From NCBI RefSeq assembly GCF_006715865.1, contig NZ_VFOA01000001.1:2914001-2978000 (forward strand): a stretch of 64,000 bases of DNA, read 5' to 3'. Under the pieces are notes generated by a model. It did no database searches. It saw only the letters and a program-made list of their open reading frames with translations, and had not been told where the DNA came from. The DNA comes from Cellulomonas sp. SLBN-39. Its GTDB lineage: Bacteria; Actinomycetota; Actinomycetes; Actinomycetales; Cellulomonadaceae. The position numbers were made by a program, and so were the translations under genes. Positions 49,913 to 60,472 of this stretch are shown here, piece after piece. Every line of letters begins with the position of its first letter. Position 1 is the first letter of the stretch.

Positions 49913-52900
49913 TCACACGTCGCACGCGTAGACCTGGACCGGCTCCAGGACGCGGTCGAGGCGCAGCACGCCGCGCCCCGGGCCCGACCGGTGCGGGTCG
50001 ACGAGCAGCCACGCGCCCGGCCCCAGCAGATCGGCCGCCGCGCTGCCGCGCGCGTCGAGCACGAGCAGGTGCCGACCGCGCACCGCCTGCGCCACCATCC
50101 CCCGGTACGCGGTGGTGGCGTGCGTCGTCGTGGTGGCCACCGCCGCCGTCCGGGCACCGGCGCGCGGGAGGGCGAGCCCGTCGAGCACACCCGGTGCCGA
50201 GTGCTCCAGCTCGTCGGCGTCGTCGACCAGGACGACCGGCGACGGCGTCCCGCCGCCCGACGCCGTCCCGCCCGGCACCGGGCCGACCGGCAGCGCCCGG
50301 CCGTCCAGGCCCGCGAGGTCGTCCGGCGAGACGTCGCGCCAGGGCCCCGGCTCGGCCCGGGGCGCCACGCGCAGCACCGGCACGCCGCGGCGCGCCCACG
50401 CGTGCGCCAGGGTCCGCAGCGCGCCGGTGCGGCCCGAGCCCGGCGGGCCCGCCACCAGGAGGGTGGCCCCCGCCGGGACGGCCGTCGGCCCGGGCCCGTC
50501 ACCCCCCAGCCCGAGGAGCAGACCCGCCGGCACGGGCAGGGTGCCGGCGTCCGGCAGGGGCACCCGCTCGGGCAGCGGGCCGATCCGCAGGGGCGTGGCG
50601 ACCGCTGCCCGACCCGTGCGCCGCGCCGGTCCGGCGGTGACCGGTGCGTCGGAGACAGGTGGGGCGCAGACGGGTGGCGCGGTGACGGGGGCGGTCGCGA
50701 CCTGGCACGCGGCGGCCGTCCCCGGCAGCAGGGCCACGGCGCGTCCCGGGGTGGTCCTGGCGCCGGCCAGCTGCGCCGGCACCCCGGCGAGCGTGTCGAG
50801 CGTCGGGTCGGACGTCGGCAGCACGAGCCGGTGCGCGACGTCGCCCAGCAGCCGCAGCAGCGTCGGGCTCGCCGGACCGGCCACCGCCAGGTGCGCACCG
50901 GTGCCGCGCCCGCGGCACAGCGTCGCCAGCAGATCGGTCCCCTCGCCGCGGCCGAGCGGTGCGAGACGCTCCGCGAGCACGTCGAGGCCGTCGACGAGGA
51001 CGAGGTCGGCCCGGCCCTCGCGGTCTCGTGCGACCGCGTCGGTGTCCACCGTGCCCGCGCCCGTCGCGGCGCCGGGCCCGCCCGCCAGGAGGCGGGCGAG
51101 CAGGCGGGCGGCGCGGGAGGGGTCGTCGAGGGGCACCACGGTGCCCAGGCCGTCCGGGCCGGCGGCGCGCAGCGCCGCCACGTGGGGCGCGGGCAGGCCG
51201 ATCGCGTGGACCGTGCGCCCCGCGCGCAGGGCCTGCGTGCCGACGGTGCGCAGCGTCGTCGAGCGGCCGGAACGGGCGCCGCCGAGCACGAGGAGCGTGC
51301 CGTCGGCGGGCTCCCAGCGCACCGGCGCGCGGCGCTGCTCCTCGGGCAGGTCCGCGAGGCCGAGCGCCAGGCCCGGTCCCGGCGGCACCTCGGCGACGTC
51401 GACGTGCGGCGGCAGCTCGGGCCACCAGGTGACGTCGGGCCGGCGGTCCCCGGCCGCGGCCCGCGCCGCGCCGACCCACGCGGCGACGTCGTCCGGACCC
51501 TCGGGTGCGCCGGGTCGCCAGGACGGGGCGGCGTGCGGGTGCCAGGGCGCGGCCAGGCGGACCGCGCGCGCGGAGGTGCGCCGGCGCGCCCGCGCCACCT
51601 GCAGAGGCACCGGTGCGCCCGGTCCGGTGCGCAGCAGAGCGCGACCCGGGCTGCGGGGGTCGAGAGCCGCGGCGTCGGGCACCTCCAGCACGTCGCGGGA
51701 GTCGGCCGGGTCCGCCACGCGCAGGCACAGCCGGGCGGTCACGTTCGCCCGCAGCTCGGCCGTCACCGTCCCGGCCGGGCGCTGCGTCGCGAGCACCAGG
51801 TGCACGCCGAGCGCGCGGCCCTGGGCCGCGATCCGCGCCAGCACGGCGGAGGCGTCGGGCACGTCGTCCAGCAGCGCACGCAGCTCGTCGACCACGACGA
51901 GCAGGCGCGGCGGCGTGCCGGGGACGGCCGCGTCGAGGTCGCGCAGGTGGGTCGCGCCGTGCGCCGCCAGGACCCGTTCACGGCGGCGCAGCTCGGCGCG
52001 CAGCCCCACGAGCGTGCGCCGGGCACGTCCCGCGTCGAGGTCGTCGACGTGCCCCACCACGTGCGGGAGGGCCGCGACCGGCCCCAGCCCGGTCCCGCCC
52101 TTGAAGTCGACGAGCAGGAGCGCGAGCCGGTCCGGCGGGCGGCTCAGGGCGGCGGCCAGGACGAGCGTGGTGAGCAGCTCGGACTTGCCCGCGCCGGTGG
52201 TGCCGGCGACGAGCAGGTGCGGGCCGTCGGCGTCGAGGTCGAGGACCGTGGTCGCGCCGCCGGGGCCGGTGCCGAGCGCCAGGCGCAGCCCGTCCGGGGT
52301 GCGCGCCCAGGCCGCGGCGACGGCGCCCGGGTCGGCGGCCGGAACGTCGTCCAGGTCACCGAGGGTCGCGACGGGCGCGGTGCCCGCCACGTCCGCGGCG
52401 GGCACCGCGTCCGCGCCGGTGCGGGCGAGGTGCGCCACGTGGTCGCGGGCGCACCGGTCGGCGACGTCCGCCGGCACGAGCTCGACCGCGGCCGAGGTGC
52501 CGGACCTGCGTCCCGGTCGGGGCGGCGACGCGTGCAGCCACCGGGCGGCGGGGCACCGGCGCCGGGCGGGGCGGCCGTGGGAGGTGGACCCGACCGCGAC
52601 CACCGTGCGCACCCAGGCGGGCGGTTGCGGCGCGCCGACCACGAGCACGGACTGCCCCGGGGGCCGGGCCGCGCGCCACCGCCCGAGGCCGGGTGCGTGA
52701 CCGTCGACCACGACGAGGTGCGGACCGGTCTCCCCGGGTGCCGGCAGCCCGGTCGCGGGTGCCCACCAGCGGGTCCACGCCCAGGCGTCCGGGTCCTGGG
52801 TCAGCACGACGAGCCGGGTGCCGGGCGCGGCACCGAGCCGGTGCAGCACGACCGCCCGGGCGGCCCCCAGCACCTCGGGACGCGTCCCGACCAGGGCGAC

Positions 52901-53923
52901 GTCCCCGTCGGCTGTCCCGCCCGGCTCCCCGGCCACCCGGGGCCCGGTGCCCCGGCGGTCGGACCGGGCGGCTCCGTCCACGCCCGTCGCGGCCTCCGTC
53001 CCACCGAGCAGCGTGCGGGCGTGCCGTGCCGCGACGTCGGCGGGGGAGGGCGGAGCGACGTCGGCACCCGCACCGGGGCCGTCCTGCGCGCGCCCGGCCA
53101 TCAGCGCGACGAGGCCCAGCGCCGCACCCACGAGCAGCACGGGCTGGCGCAGGGTCACCGCGAGGGCTGCCGAGGTGGCGGACGTCGCGAGCCCCGACCA
53201 CGCCCACACGGGCAGGCGCCGTCGTGGCGGCGCCTCCTGCGGGTGCAGCAGGTCGGCGGGCGTGCGCAGGACCAGCACGCTGCGTCCGACGTGCAGCGCG
53301 TCGCCGGTCCGCCACCGGGCCCACCGCCCCGGCCGTAGCCGTCGGGCGGGGCGCAGCCGTCGGGTGCGGTGCCGCGCCGCCGCCGGGCCGCGCGTCGGGC
53401 GTCGGGCCGGCCCTGCGAGGTGGGGCGCGGCCCGCGCGCCGTCGGCCGAGGTGCGGACCGCGCGCACCTGCGTGCGGCGCCGGACCGTACGGACCTCGAC
53501 CAAGCCGTCGATGCCGTCGATGCCGTCGGTGCCGTCGGTGCCGTCGGTGCCGTCGGTGCCGCGCGTCCAGGGGGCAGCGGGGCCGACCACGAGCGCGCCC
53601 GTCTGCGGCACGGCGACGAGCGCGCCCGCACCGGGCCCGGCCACCACGGCCACGTGGGCGTCGGCGCGGACGGCCGCGTGCGCGGCGTGCGGCGGACCCG
53701 GTCGCCGTGACAGGTGGGCGCCGGGCAGGAACGGCTCCGCACCGGCGGGGTGGGTGTCGTCCAGCGCCACGTCGTCCACGTGCAGGCGTGCCGCGGGCCC
53801 GGCCCACCCGGGGTCGCCGGTGAGCAGGGCCAGGTGCCGGCGGACCTCGCCGGCGCTCGTCCCCGGGGCGACCTCCACGTCGACGGGGGTCGCGGGCGGG
53901 GCGGGGTGGACGGTGGTGCGCAC
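49913..53923 (-). CDS. FtsK/SpoIIIE-domain ATPase, EccC-like
   Basis: A 1336-residue membrane-bound ATPase laid out like the EccC motor of type VII secretion. It has an N-terminal ubiquitin- or FHA-like region, two membrane segments (about 238-276) and three FtsK-type ATPase domains. The first has a canonical Walker [11 protein letters not shown] (about 575), and [12 protein letters not shown]. The second ([10 protein letters not shown], about 884) and third ([10 protein letters not shown], about 1161) have Arg where Lys is expected. A tandem (TDG/IDG)6 stretch lies near residue 130. No EsxA/B, EccB, EccD or mycosin gene is nearby. The GTG start at 53923 lacks a clear ribosome-binding site. 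Confidence 0.85.
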   Translation of the reverse strand: MRTTVHPAPPATPVDVEVAPGTSAGEVRRHLALLTGDPGWAGPAARLHVDDVALDDTHPAGAEPFLPGAHLSRRPGPPHAAHAAVRADAHVAVVAGPGAGALVAVPQTGALVVGPAAPWTRGTDGTDGTDGTDGIDGIDGLVEVRTVRRRTQVRAVRTSADGARAAPHLAGPARRPTRGPAAARHRTRRLRPARRLRPGRWARWRTGDALHVGRSVLVLRTPADLLHPQEAPPRRRLPVWAWSGLATSATSAALAVTLRQPVLLVGAALGLVALMAGRAQDGPGAGADVAPPSPADVAARHARTLLGGTEAATGVDGAARSDRRGTGPRVAGEPGGTADGDVALVGTRPEVLGAARAVVLHRLGAAPGTRLVVLTQDPDAWAWTRWWAPATGLPAPGETGPHLVVVDGHAPGLGRWRAARPPGQSVLVVGAPQPPAWVRTVVAVGSTSHGRPARRRCPAARWLHASPPRPGRRSGTSAAVELVPADVADRCARDHVAHLARTGADAVPAADVAGTAPVATLGDLDDVPAADPGAVAAAWARTPDGLRLALGTGPGGATTVLDLDADGPHLLVAGTTGAGKSELLTTLVLAAALSRPPDRLALLLVDFKGGTGLGPVAALPHVVGHVDDLDAGRARRTLVGLRAELRRRERVLAAHGATHLRDLDAAVPGTPPRLLVVVDELRALLDDVPDASAVLARIAAQGRALGVHLVLATQRPAGTVTAELRANVTARLCLRVADPADSRDVLEVPDAAALDPRSPGRALLRTGPGAPVPLQVARARRRTSARAVRLAAPWHPHAAPSWRPGAPEGPDDVAAWVGAARAAAGDRRPDVTWWPELPPHVDVAEVPPGPGLALGLADLPEEQRRAPVRWEPADGTLLVLGGARSGRSTTLRTVGTQALRAGRTVHAIGLPAPHVAALRAAGPDGLGTVVPLDDPSRAARLLARLLAGGPGAATGAGTVDTDAVARDREGRADLVLVDGLDVLAERLAPLGRGEGTDLLATLCRGRGTGAHLAVAGPASPTLLRLLGDVAHRLVLPTSDPTLDTLAGVPAQLAGARTTPGRAVALLPGTAAACQVATAPVTAPPVCAPPVSDAPVTAGPARRTGRAAVATPLRIGPLPERVPLPDAGTLPVPAGLLLGLGGDGPGPTAVPAGATLLVAGPPGSGRTGALRTLAHAWARRGVPVLRVAPRAEPGPWRDVSPDDLAGLDGRALPVGPVPGGTASGGGTPSPVVLVDDADELEHSAPGVLDGLALPRAGARTAAVATTTTHATTAYRGMVAQAVRGRHLLVLDARGSAAADLLGPGAWLLVDPHRSGPGRGVLRLDRVLEPVQVYACDV
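53504..53557. repeat. Six tandem 9-bp repeats in the EccC-like gene
   Basis: Six copies of GCCGTCGRT (two with A, four with G at position 8) in frame, encoding alternating Thr/Ile-Asp-Gly on the minus strand. Copy-number change would add or remove three residues without shifting frame. Confidence 0.85.
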
Positions 53924-54026
53924 CCCCGCACGGTGCCCGCGCAGGGGCGCGCCCGGCCCGACGGGGGAGTCGGACCGGGCGCGCGCCTCGCTCGGCGGGC
54001 GGCTGTGGGCGGCTCGCCGGGACGGC

Positions 54027-56570
54027 TCAGTCGACCGCGAGGGCGGCGACCGGCGGGGTGCGGGCGGCCGAGCGGCCCGGCAGGACGGACGCCAGCAGGC
54101 CCGCGGCGAGCGCCACGACCATGACCAGCGCCAGGTCGAGCCACGGCACGGCCAGCGTGAGGTCGCTGATCGTGCCGAACACCGTCGCGGCACCGGCCCA
54201 CCCGTAGAACAGCCCGAGCGCGGTGCCGAGCAGCGCCCCCACGCCCGCGATGAGCATGCCCTCGACGGCGAGCATCCACCGCAGCCCGCGGCGCGAGAGC
54301 CCGATCGCCCGCAGCGTCGCCGACTCCCGGCGCCGCTCGATCACCGACAGCGACAGCGTGTTCGCCACCCCGACGAGTGCGATGACCACCGCGACGCCCA
54401 GCAGGCCGACGACGACGGCGAGCATCGTGTTGATGACCTGCTCGTACACGGCGCGCTCGGCGGCCGGGCTGACCACCGAGACGGCGGCGTCGCCGACCGC
54501 GTCCTGCACGGCCTGCTGCACCTCGCCGGCGTTCGCCCCCGCGTCGAGCGAGACGAACGCGAGGGTCTCGGTGGCGTCGGGCGCCAGCCGGTCCATGGCC
54601 GCCTCGCCGACCCAGCCGACGGACGTCGGCGCACCCGCCGTGCGCAGCGTGGTGCCCGCGCCCGTGAGCTCCCAGCTCTGGTCCCGGCCCGAGACCGTCA
54701 CGTCGCCGCCGACCCCGGCGTCGTCCGGGAGGACGACGACGTCGGCGGCCAGGGCGTCCAGGACCGGCTCGTTGCCCACGACGCGACGGGCGTCCTGCGG
54801 GTCGATCGCGAAGACGACGCCGTCCCACGTGCTGCCGTCCGTGCTCTCGGCCGTCACCGACGCCTGGCGGACCGGCACGAGGTCGCGCACCCCGTCGACG
54901 GCGGCCACGGCCCGCAGCACCGCCGGGTCGATCACGTCCGTGCGGCCGGACTCCGGGTCGAGGCCCTCGAGCAGCACGTCCACCGGGTAGCGCTGGTCCA
55001 GGTCCTGCGCGAGCGAGGACCGGGCCGACGCGGCACCGGTGCTCATCATCACCACGAGGGTGACGCCGATGAGCAGCGCCGTGCTCGTCGCGGCCGTGCG
55101 CCGCGGGTTGCGCACCGTGTTCGCCGCGGCGATCCGGGCGCTCGGGCTCGACCCCTGCACGAGACGGCCGATGCCGGCGACGACCTTCGGCACCCAGAAC
55201 ACCGCCCCGAGGACCACGCCGACGAACGACGCCGCGCCGCCGAGGATCCCCAGGCCCAGCGTCGCCATCTCGTCGACGGCGCCGAGGCGGGCCAGCGCCA
55301 CGGCCGCGAGCATGCCCGCGGCGCCGCCGACCGACAGGAGCAGGGAGAGGACCAGCCGGACCCGGCCCGAGCGGGCACCGACCGCGGGGGCGTCCGACGG
55401 GCGCAGCGCGGCGACGGGCGCCACCCGCGTCGCGGCCCGCGCCGGCACGAGGGCGGCGAGGACCGTCACGAGCGTGCCGACGGCCAGCGGCACGAGCACC
55501 GCCACGGCGGTCACCGAGACGGTCGTCGGCAGCGGCACGCCGACGTCCACGCGCGCCAGCACGGCGAGCGCCCCGGCGGTCAGACCGATCCCGACGAGGA
55601 CGCCGAGGCCGGACGCCGCCAGCCCGAGCAGGCCGGCCTCCAGGAGCACCGACGCCCGCAGCTGCGCCCGCCGGGCCCCCACGCAGCGCAGCAGCGCGAG
55701 CGTCCGGGTGCGCTGGGCGACGAGCACCTGGAACGTGTTGGAGATGACGAGCGCGGCGACCAGCAGCGCGATCGACGCGAACGCCAGCACCACCGAGACC
55801 ATCACGTTCGTCCCGTCGGCGAGCGACTCGACGCTCGCCGCGGCCGCCTCGTCCCGCGTGACCACCTGCGCGTCGGGCGCCGCCGCGGCCACGAGCGCCG
55901 CCCGGGCGGTCTCCACGGCACCGGGTGCCGCGGCCACGACGGCCTCCGTGGCGTAGGCCCCCTCGAGCTCGGACCACCCGCTCCACGTCAGCACCGACGC
56001 CTCGGGAGCCAGGCCCGCGCCGCCGTACCGTGCCCAGGCCTGCGCAGGGTCGTCGACGACGCCGACGACCCGCACCTGCGCGACCTGGGCCTCCGGCTCG
56101 TCGTCGGACCACTCGGTCCAGTCCACCCGGACCGTGTCGCCCAGGGCGGCGTCGAGCCGCTCCAGGGTCGCCACCGGCAGGGCCACCTCGTCGGGCCCCG
56201 CCGGGACGGCGCCCTCGGAGACCTCGAGGGACGCCAGGCGGGGGTCGCTCGGCACGACCAGCAGCCGCTCGGTGGTGCTGCGACCGCCGAGCGCGAGCTG
56301 GACCCAGCCGACGACCATCGGGTCGACCGCGACGACGCCGTCCGCCGCGCGCATCGCCTCGACCTGCTCCTGCGTGAGCGACGAGTCCTGCCGCACCACC
56401 AGGTCCGCGTCGCCGTACGTCGCCGTCACCGCGTCGTACGCCGTCCGTGTCATGACGTCGCCGGCGATCAGGGTCGCCGCGACGAACGCCGTTCCCAGGA
56501 CGATCGCGACGGCCGCCGCCGTCAGCCGGCCCAGGCTCCGGCGCATCTGCGCGAGGGTGAGCCGCAGCAT
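54027..56570 (-). CDS. ABC transporter permease with two FtsX domains
   Basis: An 847-residue membrane protein of the MacB/FtsX type: an N-terminal membrane segment, a MacB-like periplasmic domain (about 45-250), three membrane segments (about 265-390), further central segments, a second extracellular domain (about 510-700) and three C-terminal segments. Its ATG overlaps the stop of the ATPase gene by one base. With the upstream NarL-type two-component system this looks like an antimicrobial-sensing or lipid/peptide export module, but the substrate is unknown. Confidence 0.9.
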   Translation of the reverse strand: MLRLTLAQMRRSLGRLTAAAVAIVLGTAFVAATLIAGDVMTRTAYDAVTATYGDADLVVRQDSSLTQEQVEAMRAADGVVAVDPMVVGWVQLALGGRSTTERLLVVPSDPRLASLEVSEGAVPAGPDEVALPVATLERLDAALGDTVRVDWTEWSDDEPEAQVAQVRVVGVVDDPAQAWARYGGAGLAPEASVLTWSGWSELEGAYATEAVVAAAPGAVETARAALVAAAAPDAQVVTRDEAAAASVESLADGTNVMVSVVLAFASIALLVAALVISNTFQVLVAQRTRTLALLRCVGARRAQLRASVLLEAGLLGLAASGLGVLVGIGLTAGALAVLARVDVGVPLPTTVSVTAVAVLVPLAVGTLVTVLAALVPARAATRVAPVAALRPSDAPAVGARSGRVRLVLSLLLSVGGAAGMLAAVALARLGAVDEMATLGLGILGGAASFVGVVLGAVFWVPKVVAGIGRLVQGSSPSARIAAANTVRNPRRTAATSTALLIGVTLVVMMSTGAASARSSLAQDLDQRYPVDVLLEGLDPESGRTDVIDPAVLRAVAAVDGVRDLVPVRQASVTAESTDGSTWDGVVFAIDPQDARRVVGNEPVLDALAADVVVLPDDAGVGGDVTVSGRDQSWELTGAGTTLRTAGAPTSVGWVGEAAMDRLAPDATETLAFVSLDAGANAGEVQQAVQDAVGDAAVSVVSPAAERAVYEQVINTMLAVVVGLLGVAVVIALVGVANTLSLSVIERRRESATLRAIGLSRRGLRWMLAVEGMLIAGVGALLGTALGLFYGWAGAATVFGTISDLTLAVPWLDLALVMVVALAAGLLASVLPGRSAARTPPVAALAVD

Positions 56571-57373
56571 CAGGCGCGCACCGCCCCGCCGTGGACGGGC
56601 TCGTCGGACGACGACTCCAGCGCCCGCAGGCCCTCGAGGCCCGCCAGCACGGCCTCGGGGGTCGGGTCGGAGATGTCCCCGGCGATCCGGCCGTCCGCGA
56701 GGAGCACCACCCGGTCCGCGTACGCGGCAGCCGTCGGGTCGTGCGTGACCATGATGATCGTGCGGCCCAGCTCGCGGACGGACCGGCGCAGGAAGCTCAG
56801 CACCTCCGCGCCCGACCGGGAGTCCAGGTTGCCCGTCGGCTCGTCGGCGAAGACGACCTCGGGCTGCGCGACCAGCGCCCGCGCGATCGCGACACGCTGC
56901 TGCTGCCCGCCGGACAGCTCGCTCGGCCGGTGCGTCAGCCGCTGCCCCAGGCCCAGGGTCTGCACCAGCGTCGCCAGCCAGGCCGGGTCGACCTTCGCAC
57001 CTGCCAGGTCCAGCGGCAGCACGATGTTCTGCTCCGCCGTGAACATGGGCAGCAGGTTGAACGACTGGAACACGAACCCCACGCGGTCGCGGCGCAGCCG
57101 GGTCAGCGCGTCGTCCCCGAGCCGGGTGATCTCCGTCGCCCCCAGGTGGACGGTGCCCGACGTGGCCTGGTCCAGCCCCGCCAGGCAGTGCATCAGCGTC
57201 GACTTGCCCGAGCCCGACGGGCCCATGATCGCGGTGAAGCGGCCGGCGGCGAAGTCGACGTCGACGCCGTCGAGCGCCCGGACCTGCGCGGCACCGGTGC
57301 CGTAGACCTTCGTCAGGCCCCGCGCGGACGAGGCGGCCGGTGGTGCGGTGGACGGGTGGGTCGTGGGTTCCAT
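56570..57373 (-). CDS. ABC transporter ATP-binding protein (MacB/LolD-like)
   Basis: A 267-residue ATPase with Walker [10 protein letters not shown] (about 49-57), Q-loop [12 protein letters not shown], signature [15 protein letters not shown], Walker [17 protein letters not shown] and the H-loop VTHDP. It energises the FtsX-type permease encoded immediately after. ATG 57373 is used with GAGGG eight bases upstream; a GTG nine bases earlier is possible. The response regulator gene ends 132 bases upstream on the same strand. Confidence 0.93.
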   Translation of the reverse strand: MEPTTHPSTAPPAASSARGLTKVYGTGAAQVRALDGVDVDFAAGRFTAIMGPSGSGKSTLMHCLAGLDQATSGTVHLGATEITRLGDDALTRLRRDRVGFVFQSFNLLPMFTAEQNIVLPLDLAGAKVDPAWLATLVQTLGLGQRLTHRPSELSGGQQQRVAIARALVAQPEVVFADEPTGNLDSRSGAEVLSFLRRSVRELGRTIIMVTHDPTAAAYADRVVLLADGRIAGDISDPTPEAVLAGLEGLRALESSSDEPVHGGAVRA

Positions 57374-57505
57374 GGGCACCACCCTCGCCCCCGTGCCGCC
57401 CCGCTGTCGTCGGGCCCCGGTCGCGGCCCGTCCGCGGGCACGTCATCCCGTGGTCGCACACCGCGTCCGCCGAGGTCGCACGCCCGGCGCCACCGGCGTC
57501 CGTCC

Positions 57506-58303
57506 CTACGACCCCGGGCGGACCAGACCCGTCTCGTAGGCCACGACGACCGCCTGCACCCGGTCCCGCGCCCCGAGCTTGGCCAGGATCCGTCCCACGT
57601 GCGTCTTGACCGTGGCCTCCGCGACGAACAGGTCCCGGCCGATCTCCGTGTTGGACCGGCCCCGGGCCATGAGCACGAGGACCTCGCGCTCGCGGTCCGT
57701 CAGCGCCGCGACCGCGCGCCGGGCCGGGTCGTCGGCGTCGGCGGGCGCGTCCTCGGGCAGCGCGGTGACGAGGTGCTCGAGCAGGCGCCGCGTGCTCGAC
57801 GGGGCGATGACGGCGTCGCCGCGGTGCACGGTGCGGATCGCGGCGAGCATCTCCTCGGGCGGTGCGTCCTTGAGCAGGAACCCGCTGGCGCCGGCGCGGA
57901 TCGCCGCGAGGACGTACTCGTCGAGGTCGAACGTGGTGAGCACGATGACGCGCGGGGCGGGGTGCGCGGGGGTGCCGCGGGCGACGATCTGCTCGGTCGC
58001 GGTCAGCCCGTCCATGGTGGGCATGCGCACGTCCATGAGCACCACGTCGACGCGCTCGCCACCGGCCCGGGCCACGGGGTCCAGGGCGCGGACGGCCTGG
58101 GCGCCGTCGCCGGCCTCGACGACGACGCGCAGGTCGGGCTGGGAGTCGATGACCATGCGGAACCCGGCGCGCACGAGCTGCTGGTCGTCGACGAGCCCGA
58201 CGTGCACGACACCCGGCCCGTCGTCGAGGCCCGGCCCGTCGTGGAGGTGCGGTCCGGCGCCGTGCGCGGGGGGCAGCGTGCGGCCGTGGTGCTCGGTGGT
58301 CAT
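57506..58303 (-). CDS. NarL/LuxR-family response regulator
   Basis: A 265-residue response regulator with an unusually long, disordered N-terminal tail of about 33 residues before the receiver domain (VHVGLVDDQQLVRAGFRMVI). The phospho-acceptor is D91 in LMDVRMPTMDG, and the LuxR HTH is LTDREREVLVLMARGRSNTEIGRDLFVAEATVKTHVGRILAKLG. The ATG at 58303 overlaps the kinase stop by four bases, and AAGGA lies eight bases before it. It likely controls the ABC transporter downstream. Confidence 0.92.
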   Translation of the reverse strand: MTTEHHGRTLPPAHGAGPHLHDGPGLDDGPGVVHVGLVDDQQLVRAGFRMVIDSQPDLRVVVEAGDGAQAVRALDPVARAGGERVDVVLMDVRMPTMDGLTATEQIVARGTPAHPAPRVIVLTTFDLDEYVLAAIRAGASGFLLKDAPPEEMLAAIRTVHRGDAVIAPSSTRRLLEHLVTALPEDAPADADDPARRAVAALTDREREVLVLMARGRSNTEIGRDLFVAEATVKTHVGRILAKLGARDRVQAVVVAYETGLVRPGS

Positions 58304-59610
58304 GCGGGGGTTCCTTCCGCGGCGGGGGCAGGGGCGTCGGCGGGTCCGCGGGCGTCGGGCGTGGGCAGCTGGGCACGCACGCGGTACCCGCCGCCGGGCC
58401 GGGGGCCGGCGGTGACCGTGCCGCCGAACATCGCGGCCCGCTCCCGCATGCCGCGCAGCCCCTGGCCGAGGCCGTCGCCTCCCGCGGCCGCGCCGCGCCC
58501 GTCGTCGGACACCTCGACGCTCACGGTCGCCGGGCGCCACTGGAGCAGCACGGTGACGGTGGGGTCGGGCCCGGCGTGCTTGAGCACGTTGGTCAGGGCC
58601 TCCTGCGCGATCCGGTAGATCGTCAGGCCGGCACCGGGCGGCAGCTGGCGCGAGGTGCCGAGGCGGACCAGCGAGACCCGCATGCCGCTGGCCCGCAGCT
58701 GGGTGACCAGCCCCTCGACGTCGTCCGCGGCCGGCTGGGGGGCGGTCGGGACGAGCGTCGCCGCGGGACGCTCCGGCGGTGCGGTGCCGTCGACCGTGCC
58801 GGGCCGGGCCCCGGGCAGCACACCCGGGTCGGCGTCCGGGACGACGTCGTCGGCCCGCAGGACCCCCAGCAGGCGGCGCATGTCGGTCAGTGCGGCGCGT
58901 CCGGTCTCGGCGATGGTGCCGAGCGCGCGCGTCGCGGCCCCCGGGTCGGCGGCGGCGGCGTACCGGCCGCCGTCGGCCTGCGCGATCATCACCGACAGCG
59001 AGTGGGCCACGATGTCGTGCATCTCGCGTGCGATGCGCGCGCGCTCCGCGGCGGCGCCGATGACCGCCTGCTGGTCGCGCTCGCGCTCGAGGCGCTCGGC
59101 GCGGTCGACGAGGGCCTCGAGCGTCTCGCGCCGGCTGCGCCGCACGAGCCCGAACGCCCACACGCTCCCCGTGATCGACCACAGGAACACCGACACGAAC
59201 GCCGCCCCGCCGGCGCCCCCGCCGCCGCTCCAGGCCACCACGGCGGTCCCCGCGAGGCACCCCCACAGGGCCAGTCGGTAGGCCCAGCGGCTCCCGTGCA
59301 CCGTCACCGAGTACAGGGCCAGCAGGACGGCGACGTCGGCCGGCAGCAGCAGCGGGATCCCGAGCGCGAGCTGGGCGAGGCCCGCGGCGTACACCAGCGC
59401 CGCCGAGAGCTCGGGACGCACACGTCGCCACGCGAGGGGCGTCACCAGGGCCGCGGCGAGGAAGAACGACGCGGCGGTGCCGCCGGCGTCGCCGTAGGTC
59501 AGGTCCGCCGCGAACGGTACGGCCACCAGTGCGAGCGCGGCGGCGAGCGTGGCGTCGACCGCGAGGCGGTGGCGCTCCTCCCACCGCAGCACCCGTTCCC
59601 AGCGTGTCAC
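58300..59610 (-). CDS. Sensor histidine kinase (NarX/DesK-like, HisKA_3)
   Basis: A 436-residue membrane kinase: about five N-terminal transmembrane segments (20-155), a coiled coil (ETLEALVDRAERLERERDQQ), then HisKA_3 with AREMHDIVAHSLSVMI (His198) and a HATPase (YRIAQEALTNVLKHAG, SDDGRGAAAGGDGLGQGLRGMRER). There is no large sensor domain, as in kinases that sense the membrane or work with an ABC transporter. The GTG at 59610 has TACGCT six bases upstream, suggesting a leaderless transcript. Partner regulator overlaps downstream. Confidence 0.92.
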   Translation of the reverse strand: MTRWERVLRWEERHRLAVDATLAAALALVAVPFAADLTYGDAGGTAASFFLAAALVTPLAWRRVRPELSAALVYAAGLAQLALGIPLLLPADVAVLLALYSVTVHGSRWAYRLALWGCLAGTAVVAWSGGGGAGGAAFVSVFLWSITGSVWAFGLVRRSRRETLEALVDRAERLERERDQQAVIGAAAERARIAREMHDIVAHSLSVMIAQADGGRYAAAADPGAATRALGTIAETGRAALTDMRRLLGVLRADDVVPDADPGVLPGARPGTVDGTAPPERPAATLVPTAPQPAADDVEGLVTQLRASGMRVSLVRLGTSRQLPPGAGLTIYRIAQEALTNVLKHAGPDPTVTVLLQWRPATVSVEVSDDGRGAAAGGDGLGQGLRGMRERAAMFGGTVTAGPRPGGGYRVRAQLPTPDARGPADAPAPAAEGTPA

Positions 59611-59770
59611 GCGTCGAGCGTAGGCGGGCCCGTGCGCGCCGTCGTGCACCCGCGGTCGGACCTGCGGGGCGGCCCGGTCCACCCCCGGGTGCACGTCCGT
59701 CACGACGCGCCGGGACATCCGGGACCCAGGGCGCGGGTGCCCGACCGAGTCGTGACCTAGCATTGCCGAC

Positions 59771-60469
59771 ATGACCCAGGTGCTTCTGGCGGAGGACGAC
59801 CCGGCGATTGCCGAGCCTTTGGCTCGGGCACTGGGACGTGAAGGGTACGACGTGCGTGTGCAAGGCACGGGTCAAGGCGCCATCGACGGTGCCGGCTCGG
59901 CCGACCTCGTCGTGCTCGACCTCGGGCTGCCCGACATGGACGGCCTCGACGTCGCGCGCGCCATCCGCGCCCAGGGCCTGACCACGCCCGTCCTCGTGCT
60001 CACCGCGCGGGCCGACGAGGTCGACCTCGTCGTCGGCCTGGACGCCGGTGCCGACGACTACGTCACCAAGCCCTTCCGGCTCGCCGAGCTCCTGGCCCGC
60101 GTCCGGGCGCTGCTGCGGCGCACGGTCGGCGAGCCCGCCGACGAGGACGAGCTGCACGCGCAGAACGTGCGCGTCGACGTCGCCGCGCACCGCGCGTTCC
60201 AGGGTGACCGCGAGCTGCACCTGACCGCCAAGGAGTTCGAGCTGCTGCGCGTGCTCGTCGCCGCGGCCGGCACCGTCGTCTCGCGCGACACGCTCATGCG
60301 CGAGGTGTGGGGCTCGGACCCGACCGGCTCGACGAAGACCCTGGACATGCACGTGTCGTGGCTGCGCCGCAAGCTCGGCGACGACGCCAACGCCCCGCGC
60401 TACGTCACGACCGTGCGCGGCATGGGGTTCCGGTTCGAGACCGGTGCGAGCGGCGCCGACCGGACCTGA
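59771..60469 (+). CDS. OmpR/PhoB-family response regulator
   Basis: A 232-residue regulator: receiver domain with acidic pocket EDD (8-10), D50 (VVLDLGLPDMDG) and VTKPF, then a winged-helix domain (LTAKEFELLRVLVAAAGTVVSRDTLMREVWG, HVSWLRRKLGDDANAPRYVTTVRGMGFRF). The ATG at 59771 is seven bases after TAGCAT. The histidine kinase follows after three bases in an operon. The signal and targets are not known. Confidence 0.93.
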   Translation: MTQVLLAEDDPAIAEPLARALGREGYDVRVQGTGQGAIDGAGSADLVVLDLGLPDMDGLDVARAIRAQGLTTPVLVLTARADEVDLVVGLDAGADDYVTKPFRLAELLARVRALLRRTVGEPADEDELHAQNVRVDVAAHRAFQGDRELHLTAKEFELLRVLVAAAGTVVSRDTLMREVWGSDPTGSTKTLDMHVSWLRRKLGDDANAPRYVTTVRGMGFRFETGASGADRT

Positions 60470-60472
60470 CCG

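Noticed and set aside
53504..53557. Tandem 9-bp repeat as a CRISPR or an origin iteron
   Set aside because: It is inside a coding frame, in multiples of three, and encodes a regular TDG/IDG track.
49476..53923. A complete type VII secretion cluster around the EccC-like gene
   Set aside because: The neighbours are a small membrane protein and an ABC exporter; no WXG100, EccB, EccD, EccE or mycosin gene was seen.
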